DNA from: Rhizobium sp. Pop5
GTDB taxonomy: Bacteria; Pseudomonadota; Alphaproteobacteria; Rhizobiales; Rhizobiaceae
Length of the DNA: 64,000 nt
NCBI RefSeq assembly: GCF_024721175.1
Contig: NZ_CP099399.1
Location: 3,242,001 to 3,306,000, forward strand
Direction: 5' to 3'
Position 1 is the stretch's first letter, and every line of letters begins with the position of its first letter. A program made the translations under genes and the position numbers. Shown one piece after another: positions 1 through 8,730 of this stretch. The notes under the pieces are model-generated. The model saw nothing but the letters and a program-made list of their open reading frames with translations, was not told where the DNA came from and made no database searches.

Positions 1-1204
1 CCCCCGCCGCCTGGCGGAAGAACATCAGCACGCGGCCGTTCGGCGCCCAGGTCGGGCCCTCGTTGTGGAAGCCGGTCGTCAGGATGCGCTCGCCCGAACC
101 GTCCGGCTTCATCACGCCGATCGAGAACTTGCCGCCCGACTGCTTGGTGAAGGCGATCAGATCGCCGCGCGGCGACCAGACCGGCGTGGAGTACCTGCCG
201 TCGCCGAAGGAGATGCGCGTCTGGCCCGAACCATCGGCATTCATGACATAGATCTGCGACTGTCCGCCGCGGTCGCTTTCGAAGGCGACGCGGTTGCCGT
301 CAGGCGAATAGGAGGGCGAGGTGTCGATCGCCGCCGTCGAGGTCAGGCGCGTCGTCGTACGCGAGCGCAGGTCCATCGTATAGATGTTGGAATTGGCGTC
401 CTGCTGCAGGCTCATGATCACCTTCTGACCATCCGGTGAGAAGCGCGGCGAGAAGGTCATGCCGGGGAAGTTGCCGACCACCTCGCGCTGCCCGGTTTCG
501 AGCTGCAGCAGATAGACGCGCGGCTGCTGGTTGGCAAAGGACATGTAAGTGACTTCCTGCCGGCTCGGCGAAAAGCGGGGCGTCAGCACGAGGTCGCTGC
601 CATCAGTCAGCATGCGCACGTTGAAGCCGTCCTGATCCATGATCGCGAGCTGCCGCTTGCGCTGCTGCTTGGTGCCGGATTCGGAGACGAAGACGACGCG
701 GGTGTCGAAATACCCCTCTTCGCCGGTGATCTGCTTATAGATCGCATCGGCGATGATATGAGCGACACGCCGCCAGTTCTCCGGCTGCGTATAAAACTGC
801 TGACCGGTCATCTGCTGGCCGGCAAACGGGTCCCAGAGACGGAACTCCGCGCGAAGACGCCCGTCGGCCTCCTGGGTCACACGACCGGTGACCAGCGCCT
901 GGGCGTTGATGACCTTCCAATCTTCGAATCTCGGCGCGGCATCCGGGTTGGAGATCTTTTCGATGAAGGCGCTCTTGTTAATCGGCGCGAAGAGGCCGGA
1001 ACGCTGCAGATCGGCCGCGATCACCTGCGAAACCTGCGCGCCCATGTCACCCTGCAGGAAATCGGTCACCGCGATCGGCAGCGGCTGAACGTTGCCCTTT
1101 CGAATGTCGAGGGTGACCAGCGCGTTGGCTGGCGTCGCGAAGACGGCAGCGGTCATAAGACCGGCTGCGGCCAAAACGGCACGGAAAAAGGAACACTTTG
1201 TCAT
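1..1204 (-). CDS. tolB: TolB, Tol-Pal periplasmic beta-propeller protein (partial, 3' end outside window)
   Basis: Translating the minus strand from the ATG at 1204 gives a signal peptide (basic start MTKCSFFR, hydrophobic core, AxA-type cleavage near TPANA), then the TolB N-terminal domain ([18 protein letters not shown], a Q-rich [11 protein letters not shown] stretch). WD40-like beta-propeller repeats follow, with recurring SPDG/FSP blades. The frame is open to the window edge, so the C-terminus is missing. TolB is the periplasmic partner of Pal and TolA in outer-membrane invagination during division. It follows tolA by about 200 bases on the same strand, as in other alphaproteobacterial tol operons; pal would be expected next, outside the window. 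Family identity is secure. Confidence 0.95.
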   Translation of the reverse strand, partial: MTKCSFFRAVLAAAGLMTAAVFATPANALVTLDIRKGNVQPLPIAVTDFLQGDMGAQVSQVIAADLQRSGLFAPINKSAFIEKISNPDAAPRFEDWKVINAQALVTGRVTQEADGRLRAEFRLWDPFAGQQMTGQQFYTQPENWRRVAHIIADAIYKQITGEEGYFDTRVVFVSESGTKQQRKRQLAIMDQDGFNVRMLTDGSDLVLTPRFSPSRQEVTYMSFANQQPRVYLLQLETGQREVVGNFPGMTFSPRFSPDGQKVIMSLQQDANSNIYTMDLRSRTTTRLTSTAAIDTSPSYSPDGNRVAFESDRGGQSQIYVMNADGSGQTRISFGDGRYSTPVWSPRGDLIAFTKQSGGKFSIGVMKPDGSGERILTTGFHNEGPTWAPNGRVLMFFRQAAG

Positions 1205-1411
1205 ACCAAACAGCCTTTCAGCATCTATTGGAGCCGGATCGCTGGGTTCGAAGCGCAGAACACTTCGTTCCAGGATTCGCATTTCTCTTTGGGGAGCATG
1301 GCGAAGGCGACGAGCGCCGCACCGCGCGAAAACCTTAGCCGTCAAACTTTTTGCGGCGAGTACGATGGCAACTAAAAGAGACTTTTTGCCATGGGACGGA
1401 TCCATCAGCAT

Positions 1412-2551
1412 CTAGATTCCCATGCTGCTTGGATCGAAGTTGAGTTCGACCTCATTCCAGGCATCATATTTGTCCTTCGGAAGCGTCGAGAAGGGGGCGG
1501 ACTTCATCACAGCTCTATAGGCACCGCTTTCCAACGCACGGCGTGTGGAGTCGCTGCTGCTGCCGCCTGACGATTCGACTTCCGGCTGACCGACGATATT
1601 GCCGTCCTTGTCGAGCTTCATGTGCACCTTGATGACCATGCCGGAAAGGCCTTCCATCCCAGGCGTGACAAGCCAGTTGCCCTCGATCAAACTGCGCATA
1701 GCATCTTCTTCGCTCTGGCTGAGCTTCGAGCCGCCGTTGCTCTTCTTCGCGCCCAGCGAGGCCTCCTGCGTGGAGCGCTTGGCACCGCCAGCCGAAGGAT
1801 CGGTCTTGTTCAGCAGGGCCGAAATCTCGTCAGCATTGAAGTCGCTCTTCATTGAAGAAGCCGATTTCGCCACTTCCTGCTTCTTGTCGGCTTTTTTCTT
1901 GTCTGTCGGTTTTTCCGCGGCCTTCGGCTCGTCCGGTGTCTTTTCCGGTGGCTTTTCAGCGGGCTTCTGCGGTTCCGGCGGCTTCACCTGAGGTTTGACG
2001 ACCGGCGTCGGCACCTTGTCCGGCAATGCTTCGGCATCCGGCTTCGGCGGCTCTTCAGGCTTGGCCTGTTCTTCAGGCGGCTTTTCCTCGGGCTTCGGCG
2101 GCGTCACTTCAACGGGCTTCGGCGGTGGAATGGAAGCGACTTCCTTCGGCTGCTCGACCTCGGTCTCTTCCTTGTTGATTTCCTTGACGTCGTTCGGCTT
2201 GGGATCGACCTGCGGCAGCGGCTTTTCACTGGAATTCGCCGCGGCGGCTTCGCTATTGCTGGGCTTGGCGTTCGGAACCGGCGGCGTCTTTAGATCGGCA
2301 TTGTTATCGCCGGCGTTTTCGGCAGGCTGCGCGATCGGCGGCCGGGTCGTCGGAACGGGCGCGGAAGTCTCCTTCTTTGGAGCCTTCTTGTCGCCCTGCT
2401 GCATCTGGGTGATGGATTCCACCGGCACGAGATCGACCGGCATCGCCTCGAAATCCTCCACCTTGAAGGATTCGGGCGCGCTCAAAGACACCATCGCCCA
2501 GGTGAGCACCAGGCAATGCAGAACAGCAGATGTGACGACGCTGGCCTTCAT
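1412..2551 (-). CDS. tolA: TolA, cell-envelope energy-transducing protein
   Basis: 379 residues. One N-terminal transmembrane anchor (about residues 7-25, start MKASVVTSAVLHCLVL) is followed by a very long Pro/Lys/Glu-rich linker (about 50-220) with repeated KPPEKP-like units. A globular C-terminal domain (about 280-379) contains EGNWLVTPGMEGLSGMVI and ends ELNFDPSSMGI. This is the alphaproteobacterial TolA/TonB-like layout, in which the linker spans the periplasm between the TolQR motor and TolB/Pal. It lies 8 bases downstream of tolR and is surely co-transcribed. The low-complexity linker makes domain-only searches noisy, but operon position settles the call. Confidence 0.92.
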   Translation of the reverse strand: MKASVVTSAVLHCLVLTWAMVSLSAPESFKVEDFEAMPVDLVPVESITQMQQGDKKAPKKETSAPVPTTRPPIAQPAENAGDNNADLKTPPVPNAKPSNSEAAAANSSEKPLPQVDPKPNDVKEINKEETEVEQPKEVASIPPPKPVEVTPPKPEEKPPEEQAKPEEPPKPDAEALPDKVPTPVVKPQVKPPEPQKPAEKPPEKTPDEPKAAEKPTDKKKADKKQEVAKSASSMKSDFNADEISALLNKTDPSAGGAKRSTQEASLGAKKSNGGSKLSQSEEDAMRSLIEGNWLVTPGMEGLSGMVIKVHMKLDKDGNIVGQPEVESSGGSSSDSTRRALESGAYRAVMKSAPFSTLPKDKYDAWNEVELNFDPSSMGI

Positions 2552-2559
2552 TTTGAACG

Positions 2560-3015
2560 CTACTGGTCCTTCTTCTGCTGCGTCACGAGGCCGATATTCT
2601 TGAACCCGGCCCCCTGGATGCGAGCCATGACGTCGGCGATGACGCCATAGGGCGCCGTCGCGTCGCCACGCACGAAGATGCGTTCGTTATAGCCGGTGGT
2701 CGCAATCGCCTCGAGCTTGGCGGCGATCTCGGCCGCCGGGATCGGCGTTTCCTGCAGATAGACTTCGCCGCTGTTCTTGACCGAGATCGTGATTGGCTGC
2801 GTCTCGGAATTCAGTGCCTTGGCCTGCGTTTCCGGCAGGTCGATCGGCACGCCGACGGTCATCATCGGTGCCGCGACCATGAAGATGATCAAAAGCACGA
2901 GCATGACGTCGACGAGCGGCGTCACGTTGATTTCGGAAATCACGGCCTTGTTCCTACCGCCGCGACGGCGGCGTCCGCCGCCCCCGCCGCCATTGCCTCC
3001 AACAGCCATACCCAT
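2560..3015 (-). CDS. tolR: TolR, ExbD/TolR-family proton-motor subunit
   Basis: 151 residues. The Gly/Arg-rich cytoplasmic N-terminus (about 1-25) leads into the ExbD/TolR signature SEINVTPLVDVMLVLLIIF (about 26-45); its Asp is the proton-carrying residue of the family. A periplasmic domain follows, with LPETQAK and the VFVRGDA-like strand ending in GFKNIGLVTQQ. The start at 3015 has a GGAG element 8 bases upstream. A second in-frame Met two codons later is possible. It lies 18 bases after tolQ. With TolQ it converts proton-motive force into movement of TolA. Confidence 0.95.
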   Translation of the reverse strand: MGMAVGGNGGGGGGRRRRGGRNKAVISEINVTPLVDVMLVLLIIFMVAAPMMTVGVPIDLPETQAKALNSETQPITISVKNSGEVYLQETPIPAAEIAAKLEAIATTGYNERIFVRGDATAPYGVIADVMARIQGAGFKNIGLVTQQKKDQ

Positions 3016-3033
3016 GTCAGAATACTCCGTTGG

Positions 3034-3753
3034 TTACTGCGCAGCTTGACGCGGCTGCAGCTTCTCATCGATCTGGCGCGAAAGAATGGCGGAGAATTCA
3101 TCCGCAAAACCTTCCATGCGCGCCGAGAGCTTGCCGGCGTCAGCGGAGAACTTGTTGTAGGCGATAACCGCCGGGATAGCGGCGACGAGACCGATGGCGG
3201 TGGCAAGAAGCGCTTCGGCGATACCGGGGGCCACGACCGCAAGGTTGGTCGACTTCGAACCGGCGATCGCCTGGAACGAGGTCATGATGCCGACGACGGT
3301 GCCGAAGAGACCGATGAACGGGCCGGCCGAACCGATGGTCGCAAGCGAGCCGAGACGGGCGCCGAGATATTCGGTTTCACGGGCGAGCGTCACGTCCATG
3401 GCGCGGTCGATACGCATCTGCAGGCCGATCGGCGAGCGGGCGCCGCGTTCGAAGGATTTCTTCCATTCGCGCATGGCCGCGACGAAAATCGACGCCAGAC
3501 CCGTATTGTTGCGTTCCGACAGCGAGCGGTAGAGTTCTTCCAGCGACTGGCCCGACCAGAACACCTGTTCGAACTTGTCGAACTGGCGCCGTGCACGGCC
3601 ATAGGCCAGATATTTGTCGATGACGATCGCCCACGTCCAGACCGAGGCCGCGATGAGCCCGAGCATGACGAGCTTGACGACGATGCCGGCCTGCATGAAT
3701 AGCGACCAGAGGCTGACGTCCGTCGTGGCTGCTGCCAATCCTACTTGTTCCAT
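3034..3753 (-). CDS. tolQ: TolQ, MotA/TolQ/ExbB-family proton channel
   Basis: The frame is open further upstream, but the ATG at 3753 gives the family N-terminus MEQVGLAAATTDVSLWSLF and about 239 residues, the usual TolQ length. Features are a first membrane helix near 20-40, a cytoplasmic loop with the YGRARRQFDKFEQVFWSG stretch, and the two C-terminal helices with GSAGPFIGLFGTVVGIM and GLVAAIPAVIAYN, which line the ion channel with TolR. First of the tightly spaced tolQRA genes; ybgC lies 379 bases upstream on the same strand. Confidence 0.95.
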   Translation of the reverse strand: MEQVGLAAATTDVSLWSLFMQAGIVVKLVMLGLIAASVWTWAIVIDKYLAYGRARRQFDKFEQVFWSGQSLEELYRSLSERNNTGLASIFVAAMREWKKSFERGARSPIGLQMRIDRAMDVTLARETEYLGARLGSLATIGSAGPFIGLFGTVVGIMTSFQAIAGSKSTNLAVVAPGIAEALLATAIGLVAAIPAVIAYNKFSADAGKLSARMEGFADEFSAILSRQIDEKLQPRQAAQ

Positions 3754-4132
3754 TGATCCAAAATCCCCGAATCCAAACGCCCGGCGCAGGACCGGGCGGC
3801 ACAAAGTGATCTCGCAAGAAGTGTCTGGCGGCCGCTGCCCAAAGCCCTGGTCAAGCTTCCAAGCTCATCTTTCGCCTTCTTGCCGTCAAATTTGGTCAAA
3901 GGAAGGCGTGCACCGCACAAACTCTGACTTTCCTAGTAAGACACTATTATGGTTAATAGATCGTTAGTGCCGCACTGTGACAGCAAGCCTGCGTTCGGAA
4001 GATTTTGTTCCATGAATTACTTGACCGGGCCAAAGTCCGGCTGCCGGAGCGCCTATTCTGCGACGCGGAAATTCCTTCACATAAAGCTCATGTTTTTACA
4101 AACGCGGAACTGCGAATTTCAGGCGATTCGAA
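3754..4132. other. ybgC-tolQ intergenic region, 379 bases, probable tolQRAB promoter region
   Basis: No convincing coding frame; AT content is clearly higher than in the flanking genes. It carries a CtrA-like box at 3953-3967 (listed separately) and several AT-rich stretches that could serve as promoter -10 elements on the minus strand. The gap is long for a tol operon, so tolQ probably has its own promoter instead of depending wholly on ybgC transcription. I see no clear terminator for ybgC here. Confidence 0.5.
3953..3967 (-). promoter_or_regulatory. CtrA-like box upstream of tolQ
   Basis: On the minus strand the sequence reads CTAA-N7-TTAACCAT, one mismatch from TTAA-N7-TTAA and with a perfect TTAACCAT half-site, the classical alphaproteobacterial CtrA motif. 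It lies about 200 bases upstream of the tolQ start, in the coding orientation. An AT-rich hexamer follows at promoter spacing. Function is inferred from motif and position only. Confidence 0.4.
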
Positions 4133-4588
4133 TTAAAGCGGTTTGCTGCCTTCCAGGAATTTTTCCGCCAGCGTTTCCGGCAGCCGCCTCGGCCGCCCCT
4201 TGGCGTTGATGACGGCGATGATCACCTTGGCTGATATCAGCAGCGTCTCGCCCGAACGTATCTGCTGGTTGAGCACCATCTTGGCGCCACCGGCCTTTTC
4301 GGTATGCGTTAGGATCGTCAACACGTCGTCCATGCGCGCCGGGCTCTTGAAGTCGATTTCCATGCGGTGGACGACGAAGACGAGGCCCTCCTCGTCGGCG
4401 CTGACGAGCTCACGCTGCTCCACCCCGAGACAGCGCAGATAGTCGGTGCGGCCGCGCTCGAGGAAGTGGAGGTAGCGGGCGTGATAAACCAGGCCCGAGA
4501 AATCCGTATCTTCATAATAGACCCGCTGGACGAGGCTGTGACCGGCCTCCGTCAGCTCTCCTGAAATGGAAAAAGGGCGTTCCGTCAT
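4133..4588 (-). CDS. ybgC: YbgC-family acyl-CoA thioesterase (tol-pal associated)
   Basis: 151 residues from the ATG at 4588, which has GGAG 7 bases upstream; the frame stays open for 31 more codons, but those look non-coding. Hot-dog fold thioesterase of the 4-hydroxybenzoyl-CoA type: the motif VYYEDTDFSGLVYHARYL contains the catalytic Asp in the family pattern YxDTDxxGxVYHxxY. Known relatives hydrolyse acyl-CoA and are encoded at the head of tol-pal operons, linking phospholipid metabolism to envelope constriction. It opens the minus-strand tol cluster and is divergent from sqdB, with a 141-base gap. Confidence 0.92.
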   Translation of the reverse strand: MTERPFSISGELTEAGHSLVQRVYYEDTDFSGLVYHARYLHFLERGRTDYLRCLGVEQRELVSADEEGLVFVVHRMEIDFKSPARMDDVLTILTHTEKAGGAKMVLNQQIRSGETLLISAKVIIAVINAKGRPRRLPETLAEKFLEGSKPL

Positions 4589-4729
4589 AATTTGCTCCAA
4601 ACTCAGGTGCCCTCTTTGGCGCAACGCTTCGCGGCAGGCAAGCATTGAATGCCTGGCCCGCGGGCATTGAATGATTGTCATAATTCCTAACTATTCCCGA
4701 TAATAAGCGACCGATCAGGAGACGATGCG

Positions 4730-5950
4730 ATGAAGATTGCGGTTATGGGCGGCGACGGTTTCATTGGTTGGCCCACTTCGCTCCATCTTTCCGATGCCGG
4801 TCACGACATCCATATCCTCGACAATCTCTCCCGCCGTTGGATCGATACCGAACTTGGCGTTCAGTCACTGACGCCGATGGATTCGATCCAGGAGCGCACC
4901 CGTATCTGGCATGCCGAAACGGGGCGCCGCATCCACTTCAATCTGATCGATCTCGCCAAGGATTATGAGCTCCTGAAGAAGTGGCTTGCCGAAAACCGCC
5001 CCGATGCCGTCATCCATTTCGCCGAACAGCGCGCCGCGCCCTATTCGATGAAGAGCGACCGCCACAAGAACTACACGGTCAACAACAATGTCAGCGCCAC
5101 GCATAATCTCCTGAACGCGCTGACCGAGCTCAATCTCGACACCCACCTCATCCATCTCGGCACCATGGGCGTCTATGGCTACTCGACGGTCGGCGCCGCC
5201 ATTCCCGAAGGTTATCTGCCCGTCGGCATCGAAACCGCGGGCGGCGAGACCGTCAGCCAGGAGATCCTCTATCCCTCCAATCCGGGCTCGATCTACCACA
5301 TGACCAAGTGCCTGGATCAGCTTCTCTTCCAGTTCTACGCAAAGAACGATGGCCTGAGGATCACCGATCTGCACCAAGGCATCGTCTGGGGCACGCACAC
5401 CGAGCAGACCCGCCGCCACGCGCAGCTCATCAACCGGTTCGATTACGACGGCGACTACGGCACGGTGCTGAACCGTTTCCTCATCCAGACCGCGATCGGC
5501 TATCCCCTCACCGTGCATGGCACCGGCGGCCAGACCCGCGCCTTTATCCACATCCAGGATTCGGTGCGCTGCATCGAGCTGGCGCTGGAAAACCCGCCTG
5601 CCCGCGGCGCCCGCGTCGAGATCTTCAATCAGATGACGGAAACACACCGGGTGCGCGACCTCGCCGAGATGATTGCCAGGATGACCGGCTCCAAGATCGC
5701 CTGGCTGCCCAACCCGCGTAAAGAAGCCGCCGAGAACGAGCTGATCGTCAGGAACGAGAAGTTCCTCGATCTCGGCCTCTCCCCCATCACGCTGGAAGCA
5801 GCCCTGCTCGACGAGATCGTCGACGTGGCAAAGAAATTCGCCTATCGCGTCGACCGCTCGCGCGTGCCGGCCGTTTCGGCCTGGACCAAGGACATCGCCG
5901 CGACGATCAATCACGATCCGGAAGGCAAGCGGCTGAAGTCGGTGTCGTGA
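4730..5950 (+). CDS. sqdB: UDP-sulfoquinovose synthase
   Basis: 406 residues, extended SDR fold. The N-terminal nucleotide-binding motif is GGDGFIGW (about 8-15); the catalytic pair appears as YHMTK (Tyr-x-x-x-Lys) near residue 190, with the Thr-containing strand HLGTMGVYGYS upstream. HFAEQRAAPYSM is characteristic of the SQD1/SqdB family, which makes UDP-sulfoquinovose from UDP-glucose and sulfite. Length matches the mature plant SQD1 class. The start has AGGAG 10 bases upstream. It is followed by sqdD and sqdC, as in the described rhizobial sqdBDC operon. The product is cytoplasmic and supplies the anionic membrane sulfolipid SQDG. Confidence 0.95.
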   Translation: MKIAVMGGDGFIGWPTSLHLSDAGHDIHILDNLSRRWIDTELGVQSLTPMDSIQERTRIWHAETGRRIHFNLIDLAKDYELLKKWLAENRPDAVIHFAEQRAAPYSMKSDRHKNYTVNNNVSATHNLLNALTELNLDTHLIHLGTMGVYGYSTVGAAIPEGYLPVGIETAGGETVSQEILYPSNPGSIYHMTKCLDQLLFQFYAKNDGLRITDLHQGIVWGTHTEQTRRHAQLINRFDYDGDYGTVLNRFLIQTAIGYPLTVHGTGGQTRAFIHIQDSVRCIELALENPPARGARVEIFNQMTETHRVRDLAEMIARMTGSKIAWLPNPRKEAAENELIVRNEKFLDLGLSPITLEAALLDEIVDVAKKFAYRVDRSRVPAVSAWTKDIAATINHDPEGKRLKSVS

Positions 5951-5992
5951 GCAATGGTTTGCGATTGAAACGCCACCAGTCCAATGATCTCC

Positions 5993-6110
5993 CCCTCATT
6001 CCTGTGCTTGTCACAGGAATCCAGCGCGCCCAAGTCTTTGGGCGCAGGAGAGTCATTCACGGCGTGGACGCGCCGTGGCTGGATTCCTGTGACAAGCACA
6101 GGAATGAGGG
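5993..6110. repeat. Rhizobial mosaic palindrome with three stems (RIME-like) between sqdB and sqdD
   Basis: A perfect 33-base inverted repeat (5993-6025 and 6078-6110) flanks two smaller hairpins: 6026-6033 with 6038-6045 (8 pairs, 4-base loop) and 6058-6064 with 6071-6077 (7 pairs, 6-base loop). Each outer arm also holds its own ATTCCTGTG/CACAGGAAT palindrome, so arms can fold alone or with each other. This resembles the rhizobial intergenic mosaic elements (RIME) in the literature; the exact family cannot be assigned from one copy. It sits inside an operon, so the sqd transcript would carry this structure. Confidence 0.85.
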
Positions 6111-6134
6111 CGTGTGTGGAAGGGGCCGACGCCG

Positions 6135-6959
6135 ATGACCTTTACCCCGCACCTCGCCTACGTCACCCTCGTCACCAATGCCGATTACGCGACGGGCGCG
6201 ACCGCCCTTGCCCATTCCCTGCGCCGCACCGGAACCAATGCCGACATCGTCATCCTCCACACCGGCGGCGTCGATGCAGCCGCCCTCGCGCCGCTGCAAA
6301 CCCTCGCCTGCCGCTTGATCGAGGTCGAGCATCTGCCGCTGTCCGATGCCTTCAACGAGCGCCACGCCCGCGGACAGCTCCATTCCGCCGCCCCCTTTAC
6401 CAAGGGCCGCAAGCCGGATTTCCATTCGCCGCTCGATAATTTCTGCAAGCTCAGGCTTTGGCAGCTCGTCGAATACAAGCGCTGCGTCTTCATCGACGCC
6501 GACGCGCTGGTGCTGAAGAATATCGACCGGCTCTTCCTCTACCCGGAATTTTCCGCCGCCCCCAATGTCTATGAAAGCCTCGCCGATTTCCATCGGATGA
6601 ATTCCGGCGTCTTCGTCGCCACGCCTTCTGATGACACGTTCCGGCACATGCTCGAAAGGCTCGATAGGCCGGACACCTTCTGGCGGCGCACCGATCAGAC
6701 CTTTCTCGAGGCTTTCTTCCCGGATTGGCACGGCTTGCCGGTTTATTTCAACATGCTGCAATATGTATGGTTCACCATGCCCGAGCTTTGGGACTGGAAG
6801 AGCATTTCGATCCTGCACTACCAGTATGAAAAACCGTGGGAAAAGGATCATCCCAAGGCCGCGCGACTACAACCGTTGATCGATCTGTGGCACCATTTCC
6901 ACAAGGATGACGATGTGCCCGATATCGCGGCGCTAGCCAATCCGGAAGGGACGACATGA
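6135..6959 (+). CDS. sqdD: SqdD, GT8/glycogenin-like glycosyltransferase of sulfolipid synthesis
   Basis: 274 residues from the ATG at 6135; an in-frame GTG lies seven codons earlier but adds no conserved sequence. GT8-like features are an N-terminal YVTLVTNADYATGATALAHS strand-turn, KLRLWQL, and the metal/nucleotide-binding FIDADALVLKN (a DxD motif) around residue 125, then FNSGVF-like sequence (MNSGVFVATPS) and a C-terminal HYQYEKPW. In the known sqdBDC operons SqdD is proposed to transfer sulfoquinovose to diacylglycerol or an intermediate. It overlaps sqdC by the ATGA tetranucleotide, so the two are translationally coupled. Confidence 0.85.
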   Translation: MTFTPHLAYVTLVTNADYATGATALAHSLRRTGTNADIVILHTGGVDAAALAPLQTLACRLIEVEHLPLSDAFNERHARGQLHSAAPFTKGRKPDFHSPLDNFCKLRLWQLVEYKRCVFIDADALVLKNIDRLFLYPEFSAAPNVYESLADFHRMNSGVFVATPSDDTFRHMLERLDRPDTFWRRTDQTFLEAFFPDWHGLPVYFNMLQYVWFTMPELWDWKSISILHYQYEKPWEKDHPKAARLQPLIDLWHHFHKDDDVPDIAALANPEGTT

Positions 6960-7873
6960 AGGTTTTGGTATCTGGCGGAACAGGACTCGTCGGCCGCTAT
7001 GTCGTCGAGGAACTGCTGGCCGCCGGATATCAGGTGATCGTCGGCGGGCGCCGCGCGCCGCTGCCCCGCCTCTTCTCCCGGCCGGTGGAATTCGCACCGC
7101 TTTCGCTCGATCCCGACAAGGATCAGATCGACATTTTCGACGACGCCTATTTCTTCGTCCACGCCGCCTTCAGCCATGTCCCGGGCAAATATCGCGGTGG
7201 CGAGGGTGACGATCCGAAGACCTTCCACAGTCTGAACCTCGACGGCACCGTCCGGCTTTTCGAAGCCGCCAAACGTGCCGGCACGCGCCGTTGCGTCTTC
7301 CTATCCAGCCGCGCAGCCTACGGGGAGTATCCGTCGGGAACCGAGTTGACGGAGACGATGCTGGGCGAGCCTGAAACGCTCTACGGCCGCGTGAAACTCG
7401 ATGCCGAACGCGCCCTTGCCGACCTAGCGGCGCCCGGTTTTGCCGGTGTGAGCCTGAGGGCGACCGGCGTCTATGGCGATCTCTTGCGGAATAAATGGGA
7501 CGGCCTCATCGCCGATTACCTCGCCGGCCGGCCGATTCCCGCCCGCGCGGGAACGGAGGTTCACGGCCGAGACCTCGGGCGCGCAGTGCGGTTGATGCTG
7601 GAAACGGAAAGCACCCGCATTTCCGGCGAGGTCTTCAACGTCTCGGATATATCGATCGACACGAACGATATACTTTCGCCTGTGCGACAGGCGACGGGTT
7701 GCCGATACGCGCTGCCCGCCTCTGCCGACAAGGCGACGCTCAACCCCATGAGCACGGCAAAAATCCGCGCCCTCGGCTGGGCGCCCGGCGGAAGGCCCCT
7801 GTTCGAGGAGACGATGCGGCGGCTGGCCGCTGCGCTGCCGCAATCCCTGGGACACAGGTCCACGCAAGTCTGA
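6956..7873 (+). CDS. sqdC: SqdC, NAD(P)-dependent epimerase/reductase-like protein of sulfolipid synthesis
   Basis: 305 residues, extended SDR fold. The Rossmann motif is VSGGTGLVGRYV (about 5-16) with the basic patch GGRRAP typical of NADP binding. The active-site Ser cluster is FLSSRAAYGEY, and the YxxxK motif appears as YGRVK near residue 143. In Rhodobacter and Sinorhizobium sqdC is needed for normal SQDG production, but its reaction is not firmly settled. Overlap with sqdD and gene order support the name; sequence alone would only say NAD-dependent epimerase/dehydratase. Confidence 0.8.
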   Translation: MKVLVSGGTGLVGRYVVEELLAAGYQVIVGGRRAPLPRLFSRPVEFAPLSLDPDKDQIDIFDDAYFFVHAAFSHVPGKYRGGEGDDPKTFHSLNLDGTVRLFEAAKRAGTRRCVFLSSRAAYGEYPSGTELTETMLGEPETLYGRVKLDAERALADLAAPGFAGVSLRATGVYGDLLRNKWDGLIADYLAGRPIPARAGTEVHGRDLGRAVRLMLETESTRISGEVFNVSDISIDTNDILSPVRQATGCRYALPASADKATLNPMSTAKIRALGWAPGGRPLFEETMRRLAAALPQSLGHRSTQV

Positions 7874-7930
7874 CGTTGCAGGATGCGCCCGAATTGCAAT
7901 CGGGGGCCCGATTAAAATCGGGGATTGTCC

Positions 7931-8623
7931 ATGCAGGTCGCAACCACATCTGCGTCCATCATCTTGCGCGGTGCGTCTTCGGCAACAGCGATATCGGCCA
8001 CGGGAAACGAGGCCGACCAGGGCGTGCTGAAACTGCAGCGCACCACCCAGGCGCAGCAGCAGATTCGGCAGGCCTTGGCGAATTCGGGGGACGAAGCCAA
8101 GGCGAAGGCGCAACGCAAGCTCGAAGAGGCAAAGCAGGAGTTGGAGATGCTGAAAAGCTCCAACATGCCTGCCGAAGTGGTCGCGCGTCTGGCCTCCGAA
8201 CTCGCCCGCAAGGTTGGTACCGCCGCCTCGGAATTCGCATCATCGGTCGCGACCGGCAGCCCGGCGACCGCCGGTCCGGCGGATACGACCGTGGATTCGG
8301 CGACGGCGGCGACAAGCGGGGGCGATGCGGCACCGACAGATACCACAGGAGATGCCGGAACCCCGGAACCGACCGACGCGGCAGAGGCTCGCAAGGCCTA
8401 TGAGAGCGTCGCCGAGGACACTCCTAAATTCTCGGGCATTTCCGCCGATGATCGCGACACGATGGAGGAGTTCAAAAGCGTCGTGCATGACCTCAAGCAA
8501 CTTCTCGAAAAGGCAATGCGCGAATTGCGCCAGCAGGACCAGCAGGCCAGGGCCAATTCCGGTCCCGATATAGCGGGCTTCTCCATCGCCACGGCGACGA
8601 TACCGACAAGCATCGTTATCTGA
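7931..8623 (+). CDS. Hypothetical coiled-coil protein
   Basis: 230 residues from the ATG at 7931, with a GGGGAT stretch as a modest ribosome site; a TTG two codons earlier is possible. I do not recognise a family. Residues about 30-80 are Gln/Lys/Glu-rich heptads (RTTQAQQQIRQAL, KAKAQRKLEEAKQELEML) that should form a helix or coiled coil. About 95-145 is a low-complexity Ala/Thr/Gly/Asp linker; 165-205 is another charged helix (MEEFKSVVHDLKQLLEKAM). There is no signal peptide or membrane segment. It starts 57 bases after sqdC on the same strand. The codon use looks native. Confidence 0.7.
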   Translation: MQVATTSASIILRGASSATAISATGNEADQGVLKLQRTTQAQQQIRQALANSGDEAKAKAQRKLEEAKQELEMLKSSNMPAEVVARLASELARKVGTAASEFASSVATGSPATAGPADTTVDSATAATSGGDAAPTDTTGDAGTPEPTDAAEARKAYESVAEDTPKFSGISADDRDTMEEFKSVVHDLKQLLEKAMRELRQQDQQARANSGPDIAGFSIATATIPTSIVI

Positions 8624-8730
8624 CGATCCTCAGGCGAGGCGTGAAACGGGCGCGGCACTGTCGCACCCGGCATTGCATCGGGCGTCCAGCCGTTTATGCT
8701 CGGTCGAACTTTCCCATATGGACAGATCCG

